Shown: positions 1 through 10,900 of the stretch, in pieces
Numbering within the stretch: the first letter of the stretch is position 1
Layout of the letters: every line of letters begins with the position of its first letter
From: Streptomyces sp. NBC_01754
GTDB lineage: Bacteria; Actinomycetota; Actinomycetes; Streptomycetales; Streptomycetaceae
Assembly (NCBI RefSeq): GCF_035918015.1
Contig: NZ_CP109132.1
Location: 1,178,001-1,242,000 of the forward strand
Length of the DNA stretch: 64,000 bases
Reading direction: 5' to 3'
Made by a program: the position numbers and the translations under genes
Notes under the pieces: model-generated
The model's input: only the letters and a program-made list of their open reading frames with translations
Databases searched by the model: none
What the model was told of the DNA's origin: nothing

Positions 1-2
1 AC

Positions 3-2309
3 GCGGGGCAGGCCCGGACGGGGGTGACCGCGGACCGGCTCGTCGCCGCGCTGTGGCGCGACCCCGGCCACGACCGGGACCGGCCGCTGGCGCTGCGCGG
101 CGACCGGCTCTGGGTACGCGGCTTCGACCGGGTGGCGCTGCCGGACGGCGGGCCCGGACCGTGGCGCACCGGCGGCGTCTATCTCGTCACCGGCGGCTAC
201 GACGGCCTCGGGCTGGCGGTGGCGGAGGATCTCGCCCGCCGCTTCCGGGCACGGCTGGTCCTGCTCGGCCGCTCCGGACTGCCGCCGCGAGACCGGTGGT
301 CCGCGCTGCGCGGCACCCCCGGCCGCGCGGGCGACGCGATCGCCGCGGTGGAGCGGATGGAGGCCGCGGGCGGGGAGGTGCTGCCGGTGGCCGCCGACGT
401 GTGCGATCCGGCCGCCCTGCGGCGGGTCCGCGAAGAACTCCTGGCGCGGTTCGGGCGGCTGGACGGCGTCATCCACTCGGCGGGCCTGCCGGGCGACGGC
501 ATGCTGGAGGTCAAGGCGCTCGACGCGGCTCGCGCGGTGCTCGCCCCGAAGATGGCCGGAACACTGGCCCTCGGGACCGTGTTCGGCGATCTTCCCCTGG
601 ACACGGTGGTCCTGTTCTCCTCGGTGTCCTCGGTGGTCGGCGGCATCGGCGACACGGACTACACCGGCGCCAACGCCTTCCTGGACGCCTACGCCGCCTC
701 GGCACACGGCTGGTCGGCCCCGGTGCTGTCGCTGGGCTGGGGCGCCTGGGGCCGGATCGGGATGGCCGCCCGCCCCGCGGCACGCGAGCGGCCGGGCCGG
801 CCGGCCGCCCCCGGCGGCACGGAGGTGTCCGACGCGGCACCGGATGCGGTGACCTGCACGGCTCCCGGCCGGACCGGCGCCGTGCCGATCGCCCACCCGG
901 TGCTGAGCGAGCTGGTGCCGGCCGCCGGCGGCGCCCCCGCGTACTGCCGGGGCACGGTCTCGGCCGGACAGCACTGGCTGCTCGACGAGCACCGCATCGG
1001 CGGGGTGCCCGTGGTGCCCGGCACCGGCCAGCTCGAACTCGTCCGGGCGGCGGTGACGGCCTGGCGGCCCGCGCCGGACGGCCGGAGCGAACTGGAGCTC
1101 TCCGACATCGCGTTCACCGATCCGGTCACCGCCGCCGACGGCACGCGCACGGAGGTCCGTGTCGCCCTGCGACCGGAGGCCGACGGGGTGGAGTTCACCG
1201 TGTCCAGCGTGCGCGGCGACACCGTGCGCGTCCACACCCGAGGCCACGCCGCGTGGGTCCGCCCGGACGGCGCCGCGCGGCTCGACCTCGCGGCGGTCCG
1301 CCGACGGTGCGCCGAGTCGGCGGCGGAGGCCGAGCACTTCGACAAGCAGCTCGACGGCAACCCCGTCCTGACGTTCGGACCGCGCTGGCGCTGCCTTCGC
1401 GAGGCGTGGATCGGCACCGACGAGGAACTCGTCCGCCTGGTCGCGGCCGAGGCGGACGACGCCGGCTGGCCGCTGCACCCCGCGCTGCTGGACGTGGCGA
1501 CCATGCCGGTCGGGCCGGACGGCGGCGGCACCCGGCTGCCGATCGGTTACGGCCGGGTGCGCGTCCACGCCCCGCTCGGTTCCTCGGTGTGGGTGCACCG
1601 GTGGCGCGACGGCGCGCACGACGACACCGCCCCGGTCGTCTCCTGGGACTTCGCCGTCACCGATGACGACGGACGGCCGCTCGTCACGGTCACCGACTTC
1701 ATGCTGCGCGCCGTCGAACCGGACACGATCCGCGCGGCGGTCGCCCCGTCACCGGAGCCGGCGGCGCCGGACTCCGGGCCCGCGGACCCCTGGGCGATCA
1801 TGCCCGCCGACGGTCTGGAAGCGCTCCACCGGGTGGTGGCGGCGGCGCCGGCGGCACACGTGCTGATCACCACGGGGCGGTACGACGCCATGCTGCGCGG
1901 CAGCGCCGAGCGGGCCGAGCGCGCCCTGGCCCTGCTGCGCGGCGAGACCCCCGGACCCGTCGTCACGGGACCGTCCGGCCCGGGCACGGCGGGCCAGGAC
2001 GGCGGGGACGACCTGGTGGCCACCGTCGGCCGGGTCTGGTCGGCGGTCCTCGGCGAGCAGGACATCGCCGAGGACGACGACTTCTTCGAGCTGGGCGGGA
2101 ACTCGCTCGTGGCCGTGCAGCTGGTCGCTCAGATCCGCAAGGCCACCGGGGTACGGCTGCCGATGCGGGCGCTGTTCGACGCCCCCACGGTCGCGGGCAT
2201 GGCCACGCGCGTCGCCGAACTGCGGGCGGCGCGGCCCGGGCCGGCGTCCACGGGCCCCGCTCCGCGGGCCACGACGATTCCGGTCCTCCCGCGCCCCCGC
2301 CCGAGCTGA
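3..2309 (+). CDS. Type I polyketide synthase, C-terminal part (KR-DH-ACP), 5' end outside window
   Basis: The reading frame is open to the left edge, so this is the C-terminal part of a larger PKS; the GTG at 24 is not a credible start. A ketoreductase comes first (NADPH loop TGGYDGLG near nt 188-212, SSVSS and catalytic Tyr of DTDYTGAN at about nt 660). A dehydratase-like hot-dog domain follows, with HxxxGxxxxP starting at His nt 990 and the second-half Asp of HPALLD at nt 1491; the usual Gln/His of DxxxQ/H is Met here. A carrier domain ends the protein, with phosphopantetheine Ser at nt 2103 in GGNSL. KR before DH is not the usual modular order (DH-KR) and resembles iterative or PUFA-type layouts. 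There is no thioesterase, so the chain probably passes to the adjacent NRPS. The gene is convergent with the LanB-like gene. The KS/AT part, and so the substrate, is not visible. Confidence 0.9.
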   Translation, partial: AGQARTGVTADRLVAALWRDPGHDRDRPLALRGDRLWVRGFDRVALPDGGPGPWRTGGVYLVTGGYDGLGLAVAEDLARRFRARLVLLGRSGLPPRDRWSALRGTPGRAGDAIAAVERMEAAGGEVLPVAADVCDPAALRRVREELLARFGRLDGVIHSAGLPGDGMLEVKALDAARAVLAPKMAGTLALGTVFGDLPLDTVVLFSSVSSVVGGIGDTDYTGANAFLDAYAASAHGWSAPVLSLGWGAWGRIGMAARPAARERPGRPAAPGGTEVSDAAPDAVTCTAPGRTGAVPIAHPVLSELVPAAGGAPAYCRGTVSAGQHWLLDEHRIGGVPVVPGTGQLELVRAAVTAWRPAPDGRSELELSDIAFTDPVTAADGTRTEVRVALRPEADGVEFTVSSVRGDTVRVHTRGHAAWVRPDGAARLDLAAVRRRCAESAAEAEHFDKQLDGNPVLTFGPRWRCLREAWIGTDEELVRLVAAEADDAGWPLHPALLDVATMPVGPDGGGTRLPIGYGRVRVHAPLGSSVWVHRWRDGAHDDTAPVVSWDFAVTDDDGRPLVTVTDFMLRAVEPDTIRAAVAPSPEPAAPDSGPADPWAIMPADGLEALHRVVAAAPAAHVLITTGRYDAMLRGSAERAERALALLRGETPGPVVTGPSGPGTAGQDGGDDLVATVGRVWSAVLGEQDIAEDDDFFELGGNSLVAVQLVAQIRKATGVRLPMRALFDAPTVAGMATRVAELRAARPGPASTGPAPRATTIPVLPRPRPS

Positions 2310-2350
2310 CCCGCCCGGCCCGCGCCCGGGCGGGCGCGGGCCGGGCGGGT
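2309..2350. terminator. Bidirectional hairpin terminator between convergent genes
   Basis: A perfect inverted repeat with 20-bp arms (2309-2328 and 2331-2350) starts at the last base of the PKS stop codon and lies between convergent genes. It has no T-tract, as is common for Streptomyces terminators. Confidence 0.75.
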
Positions 2351-2377
2351 ACGGGAGCGGGCCCGGCAGGAGTGCGG

Positions 2378-4696
2378 TCAGGGCCGGCCGGGCGGCTTCG
2401 GATCGATGATCTGGAGCCGCAGTTCGGAGGAGTACCGCCGGCCTCGCCCGTCGGTCAGCCAGGCGTGTTCGGCCGTGGGCAGCGCCTCGGTGACGATCAC
2501 CTCCACGCCGTCGCCGCCCTTGGCCCGGGCCCCGCGCAGCATGGTGCAGAGCAGGCGCACGTACACCGGGCTGGTGAAGTCGACGAACTGCGGCTTGATG
2601 TCGGTGGCGACCCGGACGTAGACCTGCTCCGGCATGTCCGAGCTCCGCCGCCAGCGGCGCGCCGCCACGTACCGCCGGCGCTCGCCGGTGACGTCGGCCA
2701 GCCCGCAGGCGCCGACCGTGGACCGCCAGGTGCGGCGGACGAGCACGAGGTCGTCCACCGTGATCCGCGGCGTGTGGCCGCCGGCGCCGGCCAGCTTCCA
2801 GGTGTCGAAAGCCTGGAGGCCCAGCATGTTCGCGAAGACCTCCAGGACCGGCCACCGCCGGCCGTCCCGCGCGCGGGCGACGAGCCCGTCCGGTGTGTCC
2901 GTGACGGTCAGGGCCGTGACGGGTACGAGCCGGTCGGGGTCGGCTCCCGGGGCCGGGGCGAAGCCCAGTTCCACATCGTCCGGCCCGTGCATCCAGTACG
3001 CGTTGCGGGAGCAGTGCCGCGGCCAGTCGTGCGGCAGCAGCAGGCGGACCCGGCTGTCCGGCAGGTCGGCGGCCAGGGCCTCGCGCAGCACCTTCGGTTC
3101 GGGGTGTCCGAGCGCGAAGAACTGCGTGTCGAACGCGGCGGAGGCGATGTGCAGCTCGCCGAGCACGAGGGTGTAGTCGCCGCGTGCCAGCGCCTCGGCG
3201 TCGGTGGCGCACAGGTGCACGTCCGGGCTGTGCACCCGTGCCTCGGACCAGCCCGGCCGGCCGGCGGGGAACGCGTCGGCGACACGGGCGCCCAGCTCCT
3301 CGGCGGTGAACCGCAGTTCGGCGGTGCCGTGGGGGACGTCCTCCAGTCCGAGCACCGCCGTCCACCGGCCCAGGAAGTCGGCGACCACCGGGTCCGCGGG
3401 CCGCTCGTCGCCGAAGGCCAGCGCCTGGGCCATGAACCACAGCTCCCGCAGCGGTACCTCCGCACCGCCGGCGTCGGCGGCCAGCTCGCGGTACAGCTCG
3501 GTGAGCGCCGCCGTGTACGCCTCCGCGATCCGGGCCGACAGCCAGCGCGCCGACTGGAGCAGCGGCGCCAGACCGGCCAGCCGGGCCAGCACGTCCCCGC
3601 CCACGGTGACGTCCAGGTCGCGGACGCCGTCCAGATGGCACAGGGTGCGGGCGGCGTACGTCTCGCCGGGCCGCCGCCGGGCGTCCTGGCCGGTGATGCC
3701 GGTGAAGGTGTCCTCCAGCGCGGCCATGGACCGGGCGAGTTCGTCAGGGCCCTCGGCGGCGGCCACCGCGTCGCGGGCGTCGCACAGCCGGTCCATCGTC
3801 CCCAGCGCCCACGCCCGGGCCCCGGCGTCGCCGATGCCGTCCAGCCGCTCGCGCAGCAGCCGTTCGGCGCCGAGGTCCATCGGCAGGTCGAAACCGAGCC
3901 GCAGGATCCCGGCGGCGGCGAGCTCGTCGAGCTGGGCGTACACGTCGGCCGGGCGGCGGAACGGGCCGGTCGCGGTCAGCCCGGCCGCGAGCTCGCCGGC
4001 CCGCCGTCGCCCGTCGCAGCGGGCCACCAGCTCGGCGGTGGCGGCCGGCAGGTCCTGCGCGGGCCGGTTCGGCCACAGCAGCCGGCGGCCGTCGAGGGTC
4101 AGTTGCGGCTGCCGGGCCACGGGCAGCCAGGGACGCAGCCGCTCGTCGGTCGCCAGGTACGCCGCCAGCGCGTCGAGCGCCCACCACTCGAAGTGCACCG
4201 CGGTGTCCCGGACGAGCGCCGGCCCGTGGGCGATCTCCAGTCGCGGGCCGCCGTTGCCCACCTGCGTCCAGCACATCGGGCCGAAGAAGCCGATCGTGTC
4301 GTTCTTGGCGCAGTACCGCTGCCAGTACTTGGCGACGATCTCCTCGCGGCGACGGCGACGTTCGTTGCGCCGGGCCGCGGGTCCGTCGCGCAGCACCCCG
4401 GCCACGGAGCTGAGCGCTCCCGGATTCTGCCAGGTGACCGCCTGGCGGAACAGCGGGTCGGCGCACACGTCGTGGACCGCCCGGCCGAGTCCGGTCATCG
4501 CCTCGGCGAACGCGGCGTCGACGCCGTCGGTCCCGCCGGCACCGTCCAGGTGCCGGTCCACGGTCCGGGCCAGCTCCGGCGCGCAGAACGCGGCGACGCC
4601 GTCGGCGGGGAACCCGGCGGAGCGCACCAGGGCATGCCGCCACACGCTCCAGGAGGTGCCGGGCAGGGGGACGAGATGGTCGGGCAAGGTGGTCAC
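2378..4696 (-). CDS. LanB-like aminoacyl-tRNA-dependent domain protein (lantibiotic dehydratase N-terminal family)
   Basis: The 772-aa protein matches the N-terminal (glutamylation) domain of lantibiotic dehydratases. It has the [14 protein letters not shown] region at about residues 127-140, helical middle repeats, and the family's C-terminal block ([29 protein letters not shown]). It ends there, so the C-terminal glutamate-elimination domain is absent. In this family such stand-alone proteins use aminoacyl-tRNA: small LanBs in thiopeptide pathways, or PEARL ligases that add an amino acid to a peptide C-terminus. The GTG start at 4696 overlaps the MbtH stop (GTGA), so the two are translationally coupled in the NRPS operon; the longer frame to 4858 only overlaps mbtH. 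No precursor peptide gene is visible. Its substrate is inferred to be a PKS/NRPS intermediate or product, which is unproven. Confidence 0.82.
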   Translation of the reverse strand: MTTLPDHLVPLPGTSWSVWRHALVRSAGFPADGVAAFCAPELARTVDRHLDGAGGTDGVDAAFAEAMTGLGRAVHDVCADPLFRQAVTWQNPGALSSVAGVLRDGPAARRNERRRRREEIVAKYWQRYCAKNDTIGFFGPMCWTQVGNGGPRLEIAHGPALVRDTAVHFEWWALDALAAYLATDERLRPWLPVARQPQLTLDGRRLLWPNRPAQDLPAATAELVARCDGRRRAGELAAGLTATGPFRRPADVYAQLDELAAAGILRLGFDLPMDLGAERLLRERLDGIGDAGARAWALGTMDRLCDARDAVAAAEGPDELARSMAALEDTFTGITGQDARRRPGETYAARTLCHLDGVRDLDVTVGGDVLARLAGLAPLLQSARWLSARIAEAYTAALTELYRELAADAGGAEVPLRELWFMAQALAFGDERPADPVVADFLGRWTAVLGLEDVPHGTAELRFTAEELGARVADAFPAGRPGWSEARVHSPDVHLCATDAEALARGDYTLVLGELHIASAAFDTQFFALGHPEPKVLREALAADLPDSRVRLLLPHDWPRHCSRNAYWMHGPDDVELGFAPAPGADPDRLVPVTALTVTDTPDGLVARARDGRRWPVLEVFANMLGLQAFDTWKLAGAGGHTPRITVDDLVLVRRTWRSTVGACGLADVTGERRRYVAARRWRRSSDMPEQVYVRVATDIKPQFVDFTSPVYVRLLCTMLRGARAKGGDGVEVIVTEALPTAEHAWLTDGRGRRYSSELRLQIIDPKPPGRP

Positions 4697-4929
4697 CGGC
4701 TCCTGGTCGTGGGCCCGGCTTCGTCCTCCATCGACCGCACCAGGCTCCGGGGCCGCATGTCCGTCCAGCGCGTCTCGACGTAGTCCAGGCACGCCTGGCG
4801 GCTGTCCTCCGGGTGTGCCACCGTCCATCCCCCGGGCACCTCGGCGAACGACGGCCACAGCGAGTGCTGGCCCTCGTCGTTGGCCAGGACCAGGAAGCGG
4901 CCCTCGGCGTCGTCGAACGGATTGGTCAT
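4693..4929 (-). CDS. MbtH-like protein
   Basis: This 78-aa protein carries the MbtH signature: NPFDD at the N-terminus, then [13 protein letters not shown] and the [12 protein letters not shown] ending. MbtH proteins bind adenylation domains of NRPSs and support their folding or activity. It sits 14 bp after the NRPS stop with a good ribosome site (AGGAG at the NRPS stop codon) and overlaps the next gene by a GTGA junction. It is therefore part of one NRPS-mbtH-LanB transcription unit and probably serves one or more of the four A domains next door. Confidence 0.95.
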   Translation of the reverse strand: MTNPFDDAEGRFLVLANDEGQHSLWPSFAEVPGGWTVAHPEDSRQACLDYVETRWTDMRPRSLVRSMEDEAGPTTRSR

Positions 4930-4943
4930 GGTGTTCTGCTCCT

Positions 4944-7900
4944 TCAGGGCTGTCGTCCCAGCCGGACGCCGAGTTCGGCGCCGATCCGGCGCAGGTGCTC
5001 GGGCCGGGTCATGTCGTCGTGCGCGCAGGCGATCGGGTGCACGCGCACCTCACCGGTGGTGTGTTCGGCCCAGGCCCGCGGCCGGGGGGTCCCGGATTCC
5101 GCGGTCGCGTGGAACAGGTCGATGTCCCCGTCGAAGACCCCGGGGCGGTGTGCCCGGGCCAGCCGGGCGTTGTTGGCCACCACCCCGGCCAGCTCGGGGG
5201 CGAGGCCGGCGGCCGTCTCCGGGCCCAGCAGGCGGTGCAGCGCGGCCACCGGGTCGACGGGGACGTCCGGTCCGACGTCGGCCACCGGACTGGCGTCGAG
5301 GAGGGCCAGCAGTCCGACCGGCACCCCCTCGTGCCGCAGCCGCACCGCCAGCTCGTGCGCCACCAGCCCGCCGTAGGACCAGCCGAGCAGGTGGTACGGG
5401 CCGGTGGGCTGTACGGAACGGATCTGTTCCAGGTGGTCGGCGGCGACCTCGGCGAGCGAGCCGGGCAGCGGGCGGCCGGGAGCCGCGAGCCGGGACTGCA
5501 GGCCGTAGATCGGCCGTTCGGGGTCCAGGTGGCGCAGCAGGCCCGTGTAGCACCAGGCGAGGCCGGCGACGGGGGCCACGCAGAACAGGGGCGCCCGGCT
5601 TCCCTTGGTACGGATCGGCAGCAGCACACCCAGCCCGCGTTCGCCGCCGCCGTCCAGCCGCGCGGCGAGACCGCCCGCCGTCGGGTGCTCGAACAGCAGG
5701 CCGAGACCCAGTTCGGCGCCCAGCTCGGCACGGATCCGGCCGGCCAGCGTGGCGGCGAGCAGGGAATGGCCCCCGAGGTCGAAGAAGTTGTCGTCGACGC
5801 CGACGCGCGGTACGCCGAGCACCTCGGCGAAGAGCTGGCAGAGCAGCTCCTCGCGGTGGCTGCGGGCGGCGAGGCCCGCGCGGGCGGCCGGCGGCACGGG
5901 GAGCGCCCGGTGGTCGAGCTTGCCGTTCGGCGTCCGCGGCAGCGACGTGAGCGGGACGATCGCGTTCGGCAGCATGTAGGACGGCAGGGTGCGGCCCGCG
6001 TGCGCGCGCAGCGCCGCCGGGTCCACGTCGCCGCCCGCCTCCGGTACGACATAGGCCACCAGCCGCCGGTCACCGGGCCGGTCCTCGCGTGCGAGGACCG
6101 CCGCCCGGGCCACCCCGGGATGGGAGACCAGGGCCGCCTCGACCTCGCCCGGCTCGATCCGGAACCCCCGGAGCTTGATCTGCTGGTCGGCCCGGCCCCC
6201 GTACTCCAGCTGCCCCGCGGACGTCCAGCGGGCCAGGTCGCCGGTGCGGTACATGCGCTCTCCGGGCCGTCCCCACGGGCAGGCGGTGAACCGTTCGGCG
6301 GTCGGCGCGGGCCGGCGCAGATAGCCGTGCGCGAGCCCGGCGCCGGCGAGGTACAGCTCTCCGGTCACCCCGGGCGGGACCGGCTGGAGCCGTTCGTCGA
6401 GCACGTAGGCCCGGGTGTTGGCCAGCGGAGTACCGATCGGCTGCCCGTCCACCGGGCCGTGGAGACGGGCCGCGGTGGACCACACGGTGGTCTCGGTCGG
6501 GCCGTACAGGTTGGTGAGGTCGCCGCCGGGTCCGGTCAGCCGGCCTGCCAGTCCGGCGGGCATCGCCTCGGCGCCGGTGAACTTCCGTAGTCCGGGCAGG
6601 AGTTCCGGGGCGGCTTCGGCCAGGGACTGCCACAGCGAGGGGGTGGCGTGCACCACGGTGACCGAGGTCTCCGCGCACCGCCGGGCCAGCGCCACCGGGT
6701 CGCGGACCGTCCGCGGACCGGCCGGCACGACGGCGGCGCCGCTCAGCAGCGGGCCGTAGAGCTCCGGCACCGACATGTCGAAGGCCGCGGTGGTCACCGA
6801 CAGCATCCGGTCGCGCGGGGTCAGCCGCAGGACGCCGCGCAGGGCGGCCAGCAGGTTGGCCAGGGCCCCCCGGCCGACGACGACGCCCTTGGGCGGGCCG
6901 GTGGTCGCCGAGGTGTAGACGACGTACGCCGGGGCGGACGCGGGCGGCGGCCGGTCCACGTCGCCGGGGGCGGTGTCCGGGCAGCCGGCCGTGGCCAGTT
7001 CGCCGTCGTCCGGCACCGCGTCCAGCACCAGGTCGGGTGCGGCGTCCTCGAGTACGTGACGCAGGCGCTCGGAGGGGTGGCCGGGGTCCAGTGGCAGGTA
7101 CGCCGCTCCCGCCTTGAGCACCGCGAGCACGGCGACCAGCAACTCCTCGGTCCGCGGCAGCGGCAGGGCGACCAGCGCGCCCGGGCCGGCGCCCCGGCCG
7201 ATCAGGTGGTGCGCGAGCCGGTTGGCCCGCCGGTCGAGGGCGGCGTAGCGAAGTGTGCCGCTCTCGCCGATGACGGCGTCGGCCTCCGGGGTGTCCCGGA
7301 CCTGCCGCTCGAACGCGGTGACGACGTCCGGGGCCGCCGGTGTCCCGGTGGCGTTCCACTCGTGGAGCAGGCGCCGGCGCTCGGCGCCGGTGAGCAGCCG
7401 CGGGTGGCTGACGGGCTGGTCGATGTCGGCGGCCACGGCCGACAGCAGCGTCCCGAACCACCGGTGGAACGCCTGCGCGGTGGCGCGGTCGTACAGATCG
7501 CCGCGGTAGCCGAGGTGGCAGTCCAGGCCCTGCGGCGCGCCGCCGGTTCCGCGCCGCTCGGTGACCTCGAAGAACAGGTCGAACTGGGCGGTGGCCGGTT
7601 CGACCGGCAGTTCCTCGAAGCCGCCTTCCGCCGCCGTGGCCGTCTGGAGCGACAGCACGACCTGGAACAGCGGATGCCGGGCCGGTGTCCGGGCCGGGTT
7701 GAGCGACTCGACCAGGGACTCGAACGGCAGGTCCGCGTGCGCGTAGGCGGCCAGGTCCGTCTCCCGCACCTGTTCCAGCAACCGGCGGAACGTCGGATCG
7801 CCGCCGGTGTCGGTCCGCAGCACGAGGAAGTTGACGAAGCAGCCGACGAGCCGGTCCAGGGACGCGTCGCCGCGCCCGGACACCGGCGTGCCGATCGCGA

Positions 7901-10900
7901 TGTCGGTGCCCGCGCCCAGCCGGGTCAGCAGGGCGCTCAGCGCCGTCTGCACCACCATGAACAGGGTGGTCCCGGTGCGCCTGGCCACTCCCAGCAGGCG
8001 GGCGTGCAGGTCGGCGTCGACACCGAGGGCGACGGTACCGCCGTGGTCGCCGGTCGCGGCGGTGCGCGGCCGGTCGGTGGGGAGCGGGGTGCAGTCGGGC
8101 AGGCCGGCGAGTGTGCGGCGCCAGTGCTCCAGCTGACGGGAGTGCCGGCTGCCGGGCCGGTCCGGCGCGCCGAGCAGCCCGCGCTGCCACAGGGTGACGT
8201 CGGCGTACTGGACCGGCAGCGGCTGCCACCCCGGGGCGCGGCCCGCCAGCCGGGCGACGTACGCGGTGTGCAGGTCCTCTGCGAGGACACCCAGCGACCA
8301 GCCGTCGCCGGCGATGTGGTGCAGGACGAGCAGCACGACGGACTCGCCGGGGCCGGAGGTGAACAGGTGGGCGCGCAGCGGGGTCTCGGTGGCGAGGTCG
8401 AAGCCGCGGCCGAGCGCCGCGGCCATCGCCGCGGGCAGGTCCTCGGGGGCGCTCCCGACGATGCTCAGCGGTGCCCGGCCGTCGGCCTCCACCTGCTGGC
8501 AGGGGACGCCGTCGGGCCCGGTGGGGAACACCGTACGCAGGCTTTCGTGCCGGGCCACCACGTCGTCGAGGGCCTGCCGCAGCGCCGTGGCGTCCGCGTC
8601 GCCGGGCAGTCTCAGTGCCAGCGGCATGCTGTTGTTGACCGCGCCGCCGGCCAACTCGTCGAGGAACCAGAACCGCCGCTGACCGAAGGAGAGCGGCAGC
8701 CGCGCCGGCCGGGCCGCCGGCTCCGGCCTCGGGCGCACCGGGCCGCCTCCGCGGACGGCCAGCTCCGCCGCCAGGGCGGCCGGGGTGGGGTGCTCGAACA
8801 GCGTCCGGACGTCCACGTCCGCCCCGAGGGCGTCCCGCACCCGGCCGGTCAGCCGGGTGGCCAGCAGGGAGTGGCCGCCGAGGTCGAAGAAGTCGTCGTC
8901 GGCGCCGACCACGGGCGTGCCGAGCACGTCGGCGAAGAGATCGCACAGCACCTGTTCGGCCGGGGTGCGGGCCGCCCGGCCGCCTGTCGCGGCGGGCGGC
9001 GGCGCGGGCAGCGCCGCGCGGTCGAGTTTGCCGTTGGGGGTGACGGGCAGCTCCCGCAGCGCCACCACGGCGGCGGGCACGAGGGCGCGCGGCAGCGCCC
9101 TGGCCAGGCTCCGTCGGGCCTCGGCCCCGTCCAGCCGGGCGCCGGGCGCCGGTATCGCGTAGGCCACCAGCCGGGCGTCACCGGAGCGGTCCTCGCGGAC
9201 GACCACGGCCGCCCGCGCCACCCCGGGGAGGGCGGTGACGGCGGCCTCGATCTCGGTGAGCTCCACGCGTACCCCGCGGATCTTCACCTGCTGGTCGGCG
9301 CGCCCCAGGAACTCCAGCCGGCCGTCCGCCCCACGGCGGACCAGGTCGCCGGTGCGGTACATCCGCTCGCCCGGCTCCCCGAACGGGCAGGCCACGAACC
9401 GCTCCGCCGTGCGCGCGGGCCGGCCGAGGTATCCGCGGGCCAGTCCGGCGCCGGTGACGTACAGCTCACCGGGGGCGCCCTCGGCGACCGGCTGGAGGGT
9501 GGCGTCCAGCACGTACGCCCCGACGCGCGGCACCGGGCGGCCGATGGACGCGACGGCGGCGCCCTCCGCGGGCCCGCAGTCGGCGAGGGTGACCGTGTCG
9601 GCCGCCTCGGTCGGCCCGTAGGTGTTGATCATCCGGCGTCCGGCGGACCAGCGCTCCGCCAGCTCCGCCGGGCACGCCTCGCCGCCGACCACGAGCGTGC
9701 CGACGCCCGCCAGCGCGTCACCGGGCAGGGTGCCGAGGACGGCGGGGGTCAGCTGGACGTGGCTGAGCTCGCTCCGCTCGATCCAGCGTGCGAGGGGTTC
9801 GCCGGCGAGCACGGCGCCGGGCGGGGGCAGGACCAGTGCGGCTCCGGTGAGCAGCGCGGTGCACAGCTCCGACATGGCCGCGTCGAAGCTCCAGGAGGCG
9901 AGCTGCCCCACCCGGCAGCCGGCGTCCACGCCGAAGCGGTCGATCTGTACGGCGGCCATGTTCGCCACCCCGGCGTGGGTGACGGCGACCGCCTTGGGCG
10001 TTCCGGTCGAGCCCGAGGTGAACAGCACGTAGGCCGGGTTCTGCGGCCGCAGCGGAGCGAGGCGGTCGGCGTCGGTGAGGTCGGCGTCGTCCGGACCGGT
10101 GCCGGACCGGCCGGCGCCGGCCGGTCCGGCGAGCACCTCGTCGAGCAGCAGCGGAGCGACCCCGTCGGGCAGTGACCCGGCCGTCGCCGCGGTGGCCAGC
10201 GCCAGGCACGGCCGCGCCCCGGCGAACATGACCGCCACCCGCTGCGCCGGATACTCCAGGTCGACGGGGAGGAAGGCGGCGCCGGTCTTCGCCACCGCCA
10301 GGACGGCGACGACCGCGTCCACGGAGCGCGGCATCGCCACGGCGACCACCTGCTCGGGGCCGGCTCCGCGTGCGACCAGCTGACGGGCCAGCCGGTTGGC
10401 CCGGGTGTTGAGTTCGGCGTAGTCGTAGGAGCGGTCGCCGTCGGCGACGGCGGTGCGCTCGGCGCAGGCGGCGGCCCGGGCCTCGAAGAGGTCCGGCAGG
10501 AGGCCGTCCGACGGGAGCGGCGGTTCGCCGGCCCACGGCCGGGCCGCGCCCGCGGCGAGCCGGCGGGCCCGCTCGGCACCGGCCGGCGCCCGCAACCACC
10601 CCACCAGGGCCTCCGGTTGGGCCACGACGGTGCGCAGCAGCTCCGCCACCTGGTCGAGGACGTCCGCCGCCGCGGCCTCTCCGAAGGTGTCCGGCCGGTG
10701 GCGCAGCACGATCCGCAGCCGCTCGCGCGGTACCACGGTCAGGTCCAGCGTGTAGTGGGTGGCGTCGTGGCCGCCCGCCCCGGAGACCTGGAAGGTGCCG
10801 GCCGACCCGGTGTCCTCCTCCGGGCCCGCGGGGAAGTTCTCCACCACGACGGCGGTGTCGAAGAGCGCGTCGTGCCCGGCCGTCCGCTGGATCTCGCTGA

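Noticed and set aside
4697..4858. Longer start of the LanB-like gene
   Set aside because: It lies wholly inside mbtH in another frame and adds no family sequence; the GTG with GTGA overlap fits better.
3204..6590. Very long plus-strand frame (over 1,100 codons) opposite the NRPS and LanB genes
   Set aside because: It is the antisense shadow of high-GC coding DNA: Arg/Ser/Pro-rich, no domains, while the minus strand has full NRPS motifs.
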